Part shown: piece after piece, positions 45,638 through 56,504 of the stretch
Numbering within the stretch: the stretch's first letter is position 1
Layout: each line of letters starts with the position of its first letter
Assembly (NCBI RefSeq): GCF_030646925.1
Contig: NZ_JAUSKL010000107.1
Span: 45,050-109,049 of the forward strand
Reading direction: 5' to 3'
Length of the DNA: 64,000 nucleotides
From: Candidatus Binatus sp.
GTDB lineage: Bacteria; Desulfobacterota; Binatia; Binatales; Binataceae
Position numbers and translations under genes: made by a program
Notes under the pieces: model-generated
Told to the model about the DNA's origin: nothing
Seen by the model: the letters and a program-made list of their open reading frames with translations, nothing else
The model's database searches: none

Positions 45638-45848
45638 GGGTGACGCGATTGAAGTTCAGGGAACGGTGCAGGAAGCACTGCCCAATGCGGTGTTTCGGGT
45701 GACGCTCGATAATGGGCACAAGGTGTTGGCGCACATATCGGGCAAGATGCGGATGCATTACATCAAGATCCTCGCGGGCGACAAGGTCACGGTCGAGCTG
45801 TCGCCATACGACTTGACCCGCGGACGGATTACGTACCGGATGCGCTAG
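45630..45848 (+). CDS. infA: Translation initiation factor IF-1
   Basis: The 72-residue OB-fold protein has [34 protein letters not shown] and ends RGRITYRMR. It is complete and in the usual position between map and rpmJ. Confidence 0.98.
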   Translation: MSKGDAIEVQGTVQEALPNAVFRVTLDNGHKVLAHISGKMRMHYIKILAGDKVTVELSPYDLTRGRITYRMR

Positions 45849-45878
45849 CGGAAAATCCGGATAGCGATTTAAAAGGCA

Positions 45879-45992
45879 ATGAAAGTTCGAGCCTCGGTAA
45901 AAAAGATTTGCAAGAACTGCAAGGTCGTGCGGCGCGAGGGCGTCGTGCGGGTCCTTTGCTCCAACCCGCGCCACAAGCAGCGCCAGGGCTAG
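45879..45992 (+). CDS. rpmJ: 50S ribosomal protein L36 (zinc-binding form)
   Basis: The 37-residue protein starts [19 protein letters not shown] and ends NPRHKQRQG. Cys11, Cys14, Cys27 and His32 form the zinc site of the C-plus type. Confidence 0.97.
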   Translation: MKVRASVKKICKNCKVVRREGVVRVLCSNPRHKQRQG

Positions 45993-46005
45993 GAAGGGTT
46001 TCGCG

Positions 46006-46386
46006 ATGGCACGCATAGCAGGAATCGAACTGCCGAAGAACAAGCGGATGGATATCGCGCTGACGTACATCTACGGCATTGGCCGTCCCGGCGCGCTCAA
46101 AATCCTGAAAGCGGCGAACGTCGATCCGGCGAAGAAGACCGACGATCTCTCGGCGGATGAGCAGGTCCATATCCGGCAGATGATCGATACGGACTTCGAA
46201 GTCGAAGGCGATCTGCGCCGCGATATCCAGCAATCGATCAAGCGGCTGATGGACTTGGGGTGCTACCGCGGGATTCGTCATCGGCGCGGATTGCCGGTGC
46301 GCGGACAGCGGACGCATACCAATGCGCGAACGCGCAAAGGTCCGCGCAAAGTGGTCGCGGGCAAGAAGCAGGCGCCAACGAAGTAA
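46006..46386 (+). CDS. rpsM: 30S ribosomal protein S13
   Basis: The 126-residue head protein has [20 protein letters not shown] and [20 protein letters not shown] with the basic tail that reaches the P-site tRNA. Confidence 0.98.
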   Translation: MARIAGIELPKNKRMDIALTYIYGIGRPGALKILKAANVDPAKKTDDLSADEQVHIRQMIDTDFEVEGDLRRDIQQSIKRLMDLGCYRGIRHRRGLPVRGQRTHTNARTRKGPRKVVAGKKQAPTK

Positions 46387-46447
46387 GAAATTTTGGGCGC
46401 GCGCAATATCAATCGAAGAGAACTGAGCGAGAGCATCTGGCAAACTG

Positions 46448-46918
46448 ATGGCTGAAGAAACCAAAGAGACCAAGGCCGCGCCGGAAAAGAAGGCGGCGAC
46501 CGGAGCACCTGCCGCGGCGGGAGCCTCGGGCACGCCAGCGCCTGCGCCGCGCCGCAAGAAAGTCCGGCGCAACGTGCCTGAGGGCGTCGCGCATATCCAT
46601 GCGACGTTCAACAACACGATCGTGACGATCACGGACCAGCAGGGGACGGTGATCGCATGGTCGAGCGCGGGCTCGGTCGGCTTCAAGGGATCGCGCAAAG
46701 GGACGCCGTACGCCGCGCAGACGGCGGCGGAAGCGTGCGCGCGGAAATGCTCGGAAGTCGGGATGCGCGCGGTGGTGGTTCACGTCAAGGGGCCGGGCGG
46801 CGGACGCGAATCGGCAGTGCGCGCGCTCCAGGCCGCGGGACTTGGGGTGATATCGATCAAGGATGTCACGCCGATACCGCACAACGGATGCCGTCCGCCG
46901 AAACGGCGCAGGGTTTGA
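46448..46918 (+). CDS. rpsK: 30S ribosomal protein S11 with N-terminal extension
   Basis: The 156-residue platform protein has the core [17 protein letters not shown] and [11 protein letters not shown]. About 25 Ala/Pro/Lys/Glu-rich residues precede the normal start region ([12 protein letters not shown]), making it longer than the usual 128-130 residues. Confidence 0.96.
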   Translation: MAEETKETKAAPEKKAATGAPAAAGASGTPAPAPRRKKVRRNVPEGVAHIHATFNNTIVTITDQQGTVIAWSSAGSVGFKGSRKGTPYAAQTAAEACARKCSEVGMRAVVVHVKGPGGGRESAVRALQAAGLGVISIKDVTPIPHNGCRPPKRRRV

Positions 46919-46955
46919 CCCGCGCGCTCGCCGCGGCGAAAAAGGATAAAGCAAA

Positions 46956-47582
46956 GTGGCCAGGAATTTAGGTCCGGTATGCCGGCTCTGCCGGCGCGAG
47001 GGACTGAAGCTCTTCCTCAAGGGAGAGCGGTGTTACAGCGACAAATGCGCAATCGAGCGGCGTAACTATCCGCCGGGCGCGCACGGGCAGGCGCGAACCC
47101 GTTTTTCTGAATTCGCAATCCGGCTGCGCGAAAAGCAGAAGGTGAAGCGGATTTACGGATTGATGGAAACCCAGTTCGCCAAGTATTTCGAGATGGCCGA
47201 GCGGATGCCGGGAATCACCGGCGAGAATCTGCTGGTGCTGCTCGAGCGCAGGCTCGACAACGCGGTGTATCGGCTCGGCTTCGCGAGTTCGCTCGCGCAG
47301 GCGCGCCAGGTGGTGCGCCACGGGCATATCGCGGTCAACGGCAAGAAGGTCACGATCCCGTCGACGCTGATCGAAGTGGGCGACACGATCAGCGTGACCG
47401 AATCGAGCCGGCAGAAGAAGGTGATCGTCGAAGCGATCGAGATGGCGCAGCGCCGCGGCGTACCGCCGTGGATGGCGCTGGAGCGGGAGCAATTCCGCGG
47501 CACGCTGCGTTCGCTTCCGGCGCGGGCGGAATTAACGATGCCGATCAGCGAGAAGCTGATCGTCGAGCATTATTCCAGGTAG
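46956..47582 (+). CDS. rpsD: 30S ribosomal protein S4 (zinc-binding form)
   Basis: The 208-residue primary assembly protein starts with GTG. The N-terminus keeps Cys9, Cys12, Cys26 and Cys31 (CRLC...CYSDKC), a zinc knuckle lost in many proteobacteria. The S4 RNA-binding domain starts near [16 protein letters not shown]. Confidence 0.97.
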   Translation: MARNLGPVCRLCRREGLKLFLKGERCYSDKCAIERRNYPPGAHGQARTRFSEFAIRLREKQKVKRIYGLMETQFAKYFEMAERMPGITGENLLVLLERRLDNAVYRLGFASSLAQARQVVRHGHIAVNGKKVTIPSTLIEVGDTISVTESSRQKKVIVEAIEMAQRRGVPPWMALEREQFRGTLRSLPARAELTMPISEKLIVEHYSR

Positions 47583-47663
47583 CGGAGGAACACCGATCGG
47601 CGTCCCGGTCCGCGGTGGGCATGCGGGCGCCAGAAAATCCATCGGAAAAAAAGAGCGTTGATT

Positions 47664-48689
47664 ATGCAGAACGATTGGCGAGATTTGATCAAACCCAAAG
47701 CGGTCGAGTTCGACGAGAAGGAAGTCACTCCTTCCTACGGCAAGTTTTCCGCGGAGCCGCTCGAACGCGGCTACGGAATCACCGTTGGCAACGCGCTCAG
47801 GCGCATCCTGTTGTCCTCGCTGCCGGGTTTTGCGATTACGGCGGTCCGAATCAAGAACGTGCTGCACGAGTTCTCGACGCTGGCCGGGGTCAAGGAGGAT
47901 GTGACCGATATCGTCCTCAACCTGAAGGAAGTCCGCCTGCGGTTGCATGAGGGCGAGCAGCTCACCGCCACGCTCAAGGTGAAAGGCGAGGCGCAGGTTA
48001 CCGCGCGCGATATCACCGGCGGGCCGAGCCTCGAAGTTCTGACGCCGGACAAGCATATCGCGTCGCTCGACAAGGGCGCCGAACTCGACATGGAGTTGGT
48101 GATCAAGCGCGGGCGCGGCTACGTTCCTGGCGAGCGCACCGACGAAGAGGAAGCGATCGGCACGATTCGCCTTGACGCGATCTTCTCGCCGATTCGCAAA
48201 GTCAATTTCACCGTGACCAATGCGCGCGTCGGCCAGCGCACCGATTACGATCGGCTGACGCTGGAAATCTGGACTGACGGCTCGATCAATCCGCGCGAGG
48301 CCCTGACCTACGCGGCGCGCGTGATGCGCGACCAGATGACGATTTTCGCGGGCGTCGAAGAGGAAGCCGCGGCGCCGGAAGCGGTCGAAGGCGGCGAGGC
48401 GCGTCCGACGCTCAGCGAACTGCTGTATCGTCCGGTCGAGGGGCTGCCGATTTCGGTGCGCGCGTTTAACGGCCTGCAGAACGCGGATATCAAGTATGCC
48501 GGCGAGCTGGTGCAGCGCACCGAGCAGGATATGCTCAAGATCAAGAACTTCGGCCGCAAGTCGCTCAACGAAATCAAGGAAGTGCTGGCCGACATGGGTC
48601 TTTCGCTCGGGATGCGGCTCGAGAATCTGCCGCCGCGCGGCGAACTCGATCGCATGTGGGAAGAACAGGAACGGCGCGAGTCGGCCTAA
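47664..48689 (+). CDS. rpoA: DNA-directed RNA polymerase subunit alpha
   Basis: The 341-residue subunit has the assembly domain ([37 protein letters not shown]) and a C-terminal DNA- and activator-binding domain starting near [16 protein letters not shown], joined by a short acidic linker. I chose the ATG at 47664; a TTG lies two codons upstream. Confidence 0.98.
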   Translation: MQNDWRDLIKPKAVEFDEKEVTPSYGKFSAEPLERGYGITVGNALRRILLSSLPGFAITAVRIKNVLHEFSTLAGVKEDVTDIVLNLKEVRLRLHEGEQLTATLKVKGEAQVTARDITGGPSLEVLTPDKHIASLDKGAELDMELVIKRGRGYVPGERTDEEEAIGTIRLDAIFSPIRKVNFTVTNARVGQRTDYDRLTLEIWTDGSINPREALTYAARVMRDQMTIFAGVEEEAAAPEAVEGGEARPTLSELLYRPVEGLPISVRAFNGLQNADIKYAGELVQRTEQDMLKIKNFGRKSLNEIKEVLADMGLSLGMRLENLPPRGELDRMWEEQERRESA

Positions 48690-48741
48690 GGAACCGCGAT
48701 CGTCCATCGTGAATGATCGAATGTCTGGAGTGAGTTAGCCG

Positions 48742-49191
48742 ATGCGTCATCTGAATTCGGGCCGCAAGCTCAATCGCACTTCCGCTCATCGGAAGGCGCT
48801 CTTCAAAAATATGGTGCTGGCGCTGATTCGCCACGAGCGAATCAAGACCACCGATCCGAAGGCCAAGGAACTCCGCCGGATTGCGGATCGGATGGTGACG
48901 CTGGGCAAGCAGGGCGATCTGGCCGCGCGCCGGCGCGCATTTGCGGCGCTGCAATCGCATACCGCGGTGAAGAAACTGTTCGATGAAATCGCGCCGCGCT
49001 TCAAGGATCGCAACGGCGGCTATACGCGCGTGATCAAGTTCGGGCATCGCCGTGGCGACGCCGCGATGCTCTCGATTATCGAGTTCACCGGCAACGAAGA
49101 ACAGACCAAATCGAAGAAGCCGAAAAAGCGCGCACGCAAGCAGGATGCGACCGCGGAGACCCCGCGCCGCCAGCGCGCCGCCGCCGGCTAG
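48742..49191 (+). CDS. rplQ: 50S ribosomal protein L17 with basic tail
   Basis: The 149-residue protein has [20 protein letters not shown] and ends the core with [10 protein letters not shown]. About 30 extra residues, rich in Lys, Arg and Ala, follow. It is the last gene of the long block and is followed by a strong terminator. Confidence 0.97.
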   Translation: MRHLNSGRKLNRTSAHRKALFKNMVLALIRHERIKTTDPKAKELRRIADRMVTLGKQGDLAARRRAFAALQSHTAVKKLFDEIAPRFKDRNGGYTRVIKFGHRRGDAAMLSIIEFTGNEEQTKSKKPKKRARKQDATAETPRRQRAAAG

Positions 49192-49220
49192 TCGCAGCGA
49201 AGTATCAGGCGGGAACAAGA

Positions 49221-49258
49221 GGGCATCGAGCGATCGCGCTCGATGCCCCCCTGTTTTT
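49221..49258 (+). terminator. Rho-independent terminator after rplQ
   Basis: A perfect 12-bp stem GGGCATCGAGCG (49221-49232) pairs with CGCTCGATGCCC (49237-49248) around an ATCG loop; TTTTT follows at 49254-49258. It closes the ribosomal block and lies before a convergent gene. Confidence 0.92.
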
Positions 49259-49348
49259 CGCGCTGTTACAGTCAGTACCGCAAATTGCTCAGATTCTGCC
49301 AATTTCCGAAAATCTGCGTAATCGGTGCAATCTGCGGTTTCAGTTCCC

Positions 49349-49600
49349 TCACTCGATCGATTCCAGCAGCTTGGCGCGGAGCGCCATGTGCGCGCTTTTG
49401 AGGCCGGCGAGGATGCCGTCTTCGAAGTTCCAGATGCCATTCTGAATCAGATCGGGAAAATCGTGCGGATTGCGGATGTCCTCGGTGGTGAGACCCGGAT
49501 GAATCTGCCGCGCCATCTCGAGCACTTTGTCTCCCTGCTGCGCAATCATTTCGAGCATCAGGCGATCGACTAGTTGAAGCGTTTCGGGGGTCGCAGCCAT
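49349..49600 (-). CDS. Small conserved-looking hypothetical protein
   Basis: The 83-residue protein appears mostly helical (TPETLQLVDRLMLEMIAQQG, then a turn with HPGLTTEDIRNPHDFPDLI and a final helix). I do not recognise it. Base composition and codon use are like the neighbours, which supports a real gene, though the ATG has no clear ribosome site. It converges with rplQ across the terminator. Confidence 0.65.
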   Translation of the reverse strand: MAATPETLQLVDRLMLEMIAQQGDKVLEMARQIHPGLTTEDIRNPHDFPDLIQNGIWNFEDGILAGLKSAHMALRAKLLESIE

Positions 49601-49716
49601 GGCGGGAATCGTAGCCCTTTTCGCGACAGCTTCGCTACGAAGCGCGGCGCGGCGAAGGCGCTCGCTTCTGGCCCGCGGTGCGCTCTGTTAAACTAGCGGA
49701 CACAGGCGGAAATAAG

Positions 49717-51165
<1,449 letters not shown>

Positions 51166-51185
51166 CGGAGAATCGGGAAATCACG

Positions 51186-52535
51186 ATGGCGACAGTGGAT
51201 TTGGAACTCGCCAGTTGGGCGCTCGGCGAAGCTAAGAAAAAAGGCGCGACGGCTGCCGAAGTTCTATGCGTCAACGCGGAGTCATTGGCCGCTGGAGTCC
51301 GGCTGGGCCAGGTCGAGAAGCTCAAAAGTTCGCGCGAGCGCCGGCTCGGCCTGCGGGTTTTCTGCGGACAATCTTCGGCGACTTCTTCGACCGCCGAGCT
51401 CGAGCGCGATTCGCTCGCAGACTTCGTCGCGAACACCGTTGAACTCGCGCGCCTCTCTGCGGCGGATCCGTGGGCTGGGCTCCCTGATCCGGCGCTGCAT
51501 CCAAAGACGTTTCCCGAATTGTCGCTCGCCGATCCGGATAGCGGAATCGTGTCGGCGGATCGCGCGCTCGAGCTGGCGCGAACAGCGGAGCAGGCCGCGC
51601 TGAAATTCGATCCGCGGATGAAAAATTCGGAAGGCGCGGAATTCAGTTCGGGCCGCTACCACGTGATGTTCGCCAACAGCCAGGGTTTCGCCGGCGAATA
51701 TTCGGGGACGGCGTACTCGCTGGTCGTGCAGCCGATCGCGCAGGACGGCGACTCGATGCAGCAGGGGTTCTGGTACACGTCGAATCGGCGCTTCGGCAAA
51801 CTTGAGGATGCGGAATCGGTCGGTATCACCGCGGCGAAGCGCGCGCTCAGAAGGCTCGGCGCGCGAAAGATCAAGACGACGCGGGCACCGATTGTTTTCG
51901 ATCCGGACATGGCCGCGGGACTCATTCGCTCGATTATCGGCGCGGCGTCGGGACCGTCGCTTTACAAGGGCGCGTCGTTTCTGATCGGCCAGTTGGGCAA
52001 ACAGATCGCGGCGTCGGGCGTGACGATTATCGACGACGCGCTGATTCCCGGCGGACTCGGCTCGAAGCCATTCGATGGCGAGGGTCTGCCGACGTCGCGG
52101 AAAAAAATCGTCGATAACGGCGTACTCGCGACGTACCTGCTCGATTGCTATTCGGCGCGCAAGCTCGGACTTGCGCCCACCGGCCACGCGTCGCGCTCGG
52201 TCGGCGACTCGCCCACGGTCTCGACCACCAATCTTTATCTCGAACCGGGGACGCATACGCCGGCCGAGATTATCAAGTCGGTGAAGCATGGCCTCTACCT
52301 GACCGAGACGATCGGCTTCGGCGTTAACCTGGTCACCGGCGACTACTCGCGCGGCGCGGGCGGGATGTGGATTGAAGACGGCGAGCTGGCCTATCCGGTC
52401 CAGGAGATCACGATCGCGGGCAATCTGAAAGAGATGATCGGCGGTATCGAGATGATCGGCAACGATCTGAACTGGCGATCGTCCACGGTCTCGCCCACGA
52501 TCAAGATTGGCGAGATGACGATCGCGGGCGCTTAG
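51186..52535 (+). CDS. tldE: TldE/PmbA protease partner subunit
   Basis: The 449-residue partner of TldD lacks the HExxxH site but has the same fold. Family segments include GLRVFCGQSSATSSTAEL, GGLGSKPFDGEGLPTSRK and the C-terminal EMIGGIEMIGNDLNWRSS. The two genes form an operon and probably make or degrade small modified peptides or toxins; no substrate peptide gene is seen nearby. Confidence 0.93.
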   Translation: MATVDLELASWALGEAKKKGATAAEVLCVNAESLAAGVRLGQVEKLKSSRERRLGLRVFCGQSSATSSTAELERDSLADFVANTVELARLSAADPWAGLPDPALHPKTFPELSLADPDSGIVSADRALELARTAEQAALKFDPRMKNSEGAEFSSGRYHVMFANSQGFAGEYSGTAYSLVVQPIAQDGDSMQQGFWYTSNRRFGKLEDAESVGITAAKRALRRLGARKIKTTRAPIVFDPDMAAGLIRSIIGAASGPSLYKGASFLIGQLGKQIAASGVTIIDDALIPGGLGSKPFDGEGLPTSRKKIVDNGVLATYLLDCYSARKLGLAPTGHASRSVGDSPTVSTTNLYLEPGTHTPAEIIKSVKHGLYLTETIGFGVNLVTGDYSRGAGGMWIEDGELAYPVQEITIAGNLKEMIGGIEMIGNDLNWRSSTVSPTIKIGEMTIAGA

Positions 52536-52570
52536 GCGTCCGTGCCCTGATTAATTGATGGCTACAGCCC

Positions 52571-52618
52571 TTGACGCTCGCCGCGCCGTTAGATAACAAA
52601 GTGTAGGATTTATTTACA
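52571..52618 (+). promoter_or_regulatory. Possible promoter and operator of the Crp/Fnr gene
   Basis: TTGACG (52571-52576) and TAACAA (52594-52599) with a 17-base spacer could be the promoter boxes. Just after them is the dyad TGTA-N9-TACA (52602-52618), at the expected transcription start, where a bound regulator would block transcription. Autorepression is inference only. Confidence 0.35.
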
Positions 52619-52654
52619 ACTCACATCGACGCAGCCGCGAAAGGGGAAATGCGT

Positions 52655-53464
52655 ATGAATTTGCAAGTCTCGGCGCAAGCCCAGGAGCGGCTGCTATCCA
52701 GGCTATCGGCGATGGGACTGCCGCGCGCGGCGTCCGCGGCGCTGCTGCAACGGCACATGGTCGTGCGGTATCCGAAGGGCGGCGAGCTGTTCACCAAGGG
52801 CTCGCCGGCCGACGTGGTGTTCGCGGTGCTGAGCGGCGTCGTCAAAGTGCACGGCTGCCGTCCGGGCAGCGACCCGGTGCTGATCGAGCTCGCGGGCCCC
52901 GGCGACCTGGTCGGCTACGCGGATTTTTTTGAAGCCGGCGGCGAGCGTTCGCAACTGTTCGACGCCACCGCGCTCAGCAATTGCTGCGTCGCGCTGTTCA
53001 CCCGGCATCACATCATGGCGGTGCTGAAGACCCTCGAGCCCGACGCGCTGCTTAGTTTTGCGGAGGCGATCAACTCGATGTGGTCGGCGGTCGCGTACCG
53101 CTACGCGTCGTTTCTCGGCATGTCGCTGCGTCAGCGGCTCGAGGTCGTGCTCGCCGAACTGGCCGAACGCTTTGGCGTGCCGGATGCGCGCGGGACGCTG
53201 CTGCTGCCCGAGCTGGCGCAGGAAGAACTCGCGCAGATGATTGGCAGTTCGCGTCCGATGGTCAGCAAGCTGGTGACCGAGATGACGGAAAGCGGCATCC
53301 TGCTGAAGCAGGGCCGCCGACACATCCTGGTGACTCCGAAATCGTTCGCGAGCAGGCCCGCAGAACGAGAACCTAACGCTCGTCAGGCGGCGGACTCCGG
53401 CGAGCGGGTACGCGCGGATCGCCGCGCGATCCGCAGCGGCGGCGCGACAGCCGCGATCATCTGA
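52655..53464 (+). CDS. Crp/Fnr-family transcription regulator
   Basis: The 269-residue protein has a cyclic-nucleotide-type sensor domain (residues about 15-130), a long dimer helix and a winged helix-turn-helix (LAQEELAQMIGSSRPMVSKL) near residue 188. No FNR-type cysteine cluster is seen at the N-terminus, so the effector is unknown. The last 40 residues are low-complexity and rich in Arg and Ala. I preferred the ATG at 52655, 8 bases after AAGGGG, to the one at 52649. Confidence 0.9.
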   Translation: MNLQVSAQAQERLLSRLSAMGLPRAASAALLQRHMVVRYPKGGELFTKGSPADVVFAVLSGVVKVHGCRPGSDPVLIELAGPGDLVGYADFFEAGGERSQLFDATALSNCCVALFTRHHIMAVLKTLEPDALLSFAEAINSMWSAVAYRYASFLGMSLRQRLEVVLAELAERFGVPDARGTLLLPELAQEELAQMIGSSRPMVSKLVTEMTESGILLKQGRRHILVTPKSFASRPAEREPNARQAADSGERVRADRRAIRSGGATAAII

Positions 53465-53476
53465 ATCGAAAGTGCT

Positions 53477-53499
53477 GGCGGCGTCGGACCAGCGCCGCC
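53477..53499 (+). other. GC-rich hairpin downstream of the regulator gene
   Basis: GGCGGCG (53477-53483) pairs with CGCCGCC (53493-53499). There is no T-run, so it is at best a weak stop or stability element. The rest of the 235-base gap to 53700 holds nothing that I recognise. Confidence 0.35.
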
Positions 53500-53699
53500 G
53501 CTTCCGTATCGATGTGACCTGGACAGTCAAGGCGTCGTCTTGCGGTTCGCTCGACTGCGTCCAATCCCTTCAGCTTCGCCTTCCCGCCGTAAGCGTCCCG
53601 GAGTGACTCATTCGCGGCCGCGCTTGAGTTTAGAGCGCGCGATGCGGGATAAGAGATCGAACGCGCATCAACACTGGCGGTCGCGCCGAGGCGAATCCC

Positions 53700-54827
53700 A
53701 TGTTCAACGACATCAAGGTAATCGACGCCGACGGGCACGTGATGGAGCCCAACGAGCTGTACGATCAGTACCTCGAAGCGAAGTTCAAACCCGAACTTGA
53801 GGAGCTGAAGAAGGTCGCGGCGACGCGGCGCTCGAAATATTTCTTCGGCTATTTTCATCAGCTCAATACCGGGCGACCGCTCGGCGTCGCCGCGATCGAC
53901 AAACCGCTGATGCGCAGCGGCCGCAAGCCGCATGGCGAGATGCCCGACATGCGCGGCGGCTTCGACCCGTCGATACGAATCAAGGACATGGATCGCGAGG
54001 GGATCGACATCGCAGTGTTGTTCGCGACGGTGGTGTCGAGTTTCTGCGCGCTCGAGAGCGTCGAGTTCGAGGTGGCGATGATCCGCGCGTATCATCGATG
54101 GCTCGCGGATTATTGCGCGGCGTATCCGAATCGGTTGAAGGGCGTCGCAGTGGTGCCGATGCGATCGCCGGAGCATGCCGCCGACGAGATTCGCCGCGCC
54201 GCGAAGGAACCGTGGTGCGTCGGCGTTTATCTGTCGTCGCACATGGAGGACAAACTGCTCGACCATCCCGCGTTTCATCCGATCTGGCAGGCTTGCGTCG
54301 ATACCGATTTGCCCGCGTGCTTCCATGGCGGCACCGCGCGCCCGCCTTACGGAATCGGCACGTTCGAGATGGGCAGCAATCTTTTTATCCAGCACTCCGC
54401 GACCAATCCGTTCGAGGTGATGCGCGGGATTGCGGCGCTGATCGGCGGCGGCGTGCTCGATATTTTTCCGAAGCTGCGCGCCGCGTTCCTGGAAGCAGGC
54501 GCCGGCTGGCTGCCGTTCTGGATGGAGCGGCTCGACGAGCATTACGAGCTGATGCCCGAGTACGTTCCGTTTCTTCACCGCAAGCCATCGGATGTGATTC
54601 GCAGCGAGAATTTTTTCATCTCGTGCGATCCTGACGAGGAGACGCTGCCTTTCGTCGTGAGCACGGTCGGCGCGGAGCGCATCCTGTATGCGTCGGATTA
54701 TCCGCATTTCGACGGGCGCTTCCCGCATACGGTGCGTCTGACGGCCGGCCGCGCTGAGTTCCCGCTCGATGTGCAGAAGAAAATCCTGCACGAGAATCCA
54801 GTGCGCCTTTACCCGAGGCTCAAGTAG
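53700..54827 (+). CDS. Amidohydrolase-2 family metal-dependent hydrolase
   Basis: The 375-residue TIM-barrel protein belongs to the ACMSD-like amidohydrolase family. It has the metal-binding start VIDADGHVMEP (residues 7-17), a His in ACFHGGTARPP near residue 205, and the C-terminal ASDYPHFDGRFPHTV with the catalytic Asp. Members decarboxylate or hydrolyse aromatic or polyketide-like acids; the substrate here is unknown. It is followed after only 6 bases by a secreted protein. Confidence 0.88.
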   Translation: MFNDIKVIDADGHVMEPNELYDQYLEAKFKPELEELKKVAATRRSKYFFGYFHQLNTGRPLGVAAIDKPLMRSGRKPHGEMPDMRGGFDPSIRIKDMDREGIDIAVLFATVVSSFCALESVEFEVAMIRAYHRWLADYCAAYPNRLKGVAVVPMRSPEHAADEIRRAAKEPWCVGVYLSSHMEDKLLDHPAFHPIWQACVDTDLPACFHGGTARPPYGIGTFEMGSNLFIQHSATNPFEVMRGIAALIGGGVLDIFPKLRAAFLEAGAGWLPFWMERLDEHYELMPEYVPFLHRKPSDVIRSENFFISCDPDEETLPFVVSTVGAERILYASDYPHFDGRFPHTVRLTAGRAEFPLDVQKKILHENPVRLYPRLK

Positions 54828-54833
54828 CGCGGG

Positions 54834-55295
54834 ATGAAGTTCCACAAGATCGCGGTCGGGCTGATGGCGGTCGTGCTGATGCTCGCGATCCCGCCATTTA
54901 CGCGCGCGCAGGCAGCCAACGACGACGATGCCGAGATGTCGGAATCGGATAAGGCCGATGCCGTCGTCCGGCGCCATAAAAAGGAGATCAAGAAAATACC
55001 GCACGTCGCGAACGTCGAGGCGGATGAGACAGACAGCGGCGAGATCGTAATCAACGTCGAGGTCGATAAGCAGAAGAACGTCGATGAGGTCGCGCGCAAG
55101 GTTCCGTCGCGCATCGAGGGCTTCGCAGTCGATGTGATCGCCGAGGACGAAGAGGAAACTGTAAGCGATCGAGCGTTCTCATCGAGCTCCGATCCGTCAA
55201 GCGAGTTGAACCGTGGCGAGCTAAAAGCGGGCGAGAATGTCGTATCCGGCGCGACGAACCCCGACGCGCCGCCGAGACCGGCAGCATCGCGTTAA
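54834..55295 (+). CDS. Secreted hypothetical protein
   Basis: The 153-residue protein has a clear signal peptide (Lys-containing start, hydrophobic residues about 7-19, likely cleavage after AQA near residue 27). The mature part is very acidic and has a short alpha-beta segment (ADAVVRRHKKEIKKIPHVAN then GEIVINVEVD) before a disordered tail. It starts 6 bases after the amidohydrolase, so the two are probably co-transcribed. I do not recognise the family. Confidence 0.75.
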   Translation: MKFHKIAVGLMAVVLMLAIPPFTRAQAANDDDAEMSESDKADAVVRRHKKEIKKIPHVANVEADETDSGEIVINVEVDKQKNVDEVARKVPSRIEGFAVDVIAEDEEETVSDRAFSSSSDPSSELNRGELKAGENVVSGATNPDAPPRPAASR

Positions 55296-55469
55296 GACAG
55301 TTGCGCGGCGAACATCCATTCAAACCGCGCCAACTTGACTGCAATTCCAGCGGGTACTTATAGTTGAGCACTTGGACTCCACCGTTTTCGGCGGGTCGTG
55401 CTTCGAACGCCGAAACCCAATCCAGACCTAGGATTTCGCGCTGGTCCACCAATGAAGAGAAAGGAAGAA

Positions 55470-56156
55470 ATGACCTTTTGGGAGAAGATTTATCTCCCCG
55501 AAATCCTGAAAGGCCTGGCCGTCACCAACTACCACTTTCTCCGGAATTTTGGGCTCCACACGGCCCATCTGTTCGGGCTCAAGAAGAGCGTCAACGCGAC
55601 CTCGACGACCCAGTATCCCGAGGAACGCAAGCGTTATCCGGATAATTTTCGCGGCAGTCATCGCCTCACGCTGCGCGAGGACTCGTCGGTGCGATGCACC
55701 GCCTGCTTTCTCTGCGCGACCGCCTGCCCCGCGCAATGCATCTATATTGAAGCCGGCGAGTCGCCTGATCCTCAAATCGAAAAATACCCGCTGCGGTATG
55801 AAATCGACACGCTGCGATGTATCTACTGTGGACTCTGCGTCGAGGCATGCCCGTGCGACGCGATTCGGATGGATACCTACGTTCATCCGCGCATCTGGGG
55901 CTTCGACCGCCGCGACTTCGTCGAAACCAAGGAACAACTGATGCATCGGTCGCGCGTGCTCGCCGAGAAAGGCCGCGACGGCAACATGAACGAGATGCTC
56001 GAGTGGTACGCGGAGCAGAACGCCGAGGTCTATAATCCGCAGCGTCCTGAGCTTCGAACCTACACCAATCGCGACGTGCCGAAGCATTATGCGGAACCGG
56101 CGGAGACCGACGAACTGCCGGCTATCGATCGCCACCAGGAACGAACCGCCAAGTAG
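55470..56156 (+). CDS. nuoI: NADH-quinone oxidoreductase subunit I (isolated)
   Basis: The 228-residue protein carries two 4Fe-4S clusters (CTACFLCATACPAQC and CIYCGLCVEACPCDAI) and the NuoI-type flank YPEERKRYPDNFRG. In complex I it carries the N6a and N6b clusters towards quinone. I chose the ATG at 55470 because AAGGA lies 5 bases upstream; another ATG six codons earlier lacks one. No other nuo gene is in the window. The C-terminal tail of about 80 residues is longer than the shortest NuoI proteins. Confidence 0.92.
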   Translation: MTFWEKIYLPEILKGLAVTNYHFLRNFGLHTAHLFGLKKSVNATSTTQYPEERKRYPDNFRGSHRLTLREDSSVRCTACFLCATACPAQCIYIEAGESPDPQIEKYPLRYEIDTLRCIYCGLCVEACPCDAIRMDTYVHPRIWGFDRRDFVETKEQLMHRSRVLAEKGRDGNMNEMLEWYAEQNAEVYNPQRPELRTYTNRDVPKHYAEPAETDELPAIDRHQERTAK

Positions 56157-56161
56157 CCACG

Positions 56162-56407
56162 ATGACTCGAGTCACAATCCTGCTGACGCTGGCGGGTCTC
56201 GCCGTGCTGTTTGTCGCCTACGCGCAAGGCGTTCACGCGATCCACGGCGGCAGCGTGATTACGCATATGTACTGGGCGACGGCGGCGATCTCGCTGGTGG
56301 CGCTGGCGAATTTTATCGCGGTGGCGCATCTCGCGCGGTCGGAGCGGATGATCCAGGAACTGCGCGCGTTGTGCGACAAGAACGGAATCGACTACGGTGA
56401 AGATTAG
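56162..56407 (+). CDS. Small two-segment membrane protein
   Basis: The 81-residue protein has two hydrophobic helices (about residues 4-24 and 37-57) and a soluble end. It starts 5 bases after nuoI and so is likely part of the same transcript. No family is recognised. Confidence 0.72.
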   Translation: MTRVTILLTLAGLAVLFVAYAQGVHAIHGGSVITHMYWATAAISLVALANFIAVAHLARSERMIQELRALCDKNGIDYGED

Positions 56408-56504
56408 GCCGAACTTCAGTCGCGAGTTTTCGGCTATACTGAAAGAGCTTCGGCGACGCTGATCGATGTGCGCCCACAGTATCGACGGCCGCAAAGGTGA
56501 CGCA

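Noticed and set aside
56408..56504. TPP riboswitch before thiC
   Set aside because: The leader is too short and lacks the conserved CTGAGA and CCTGA-type elements.
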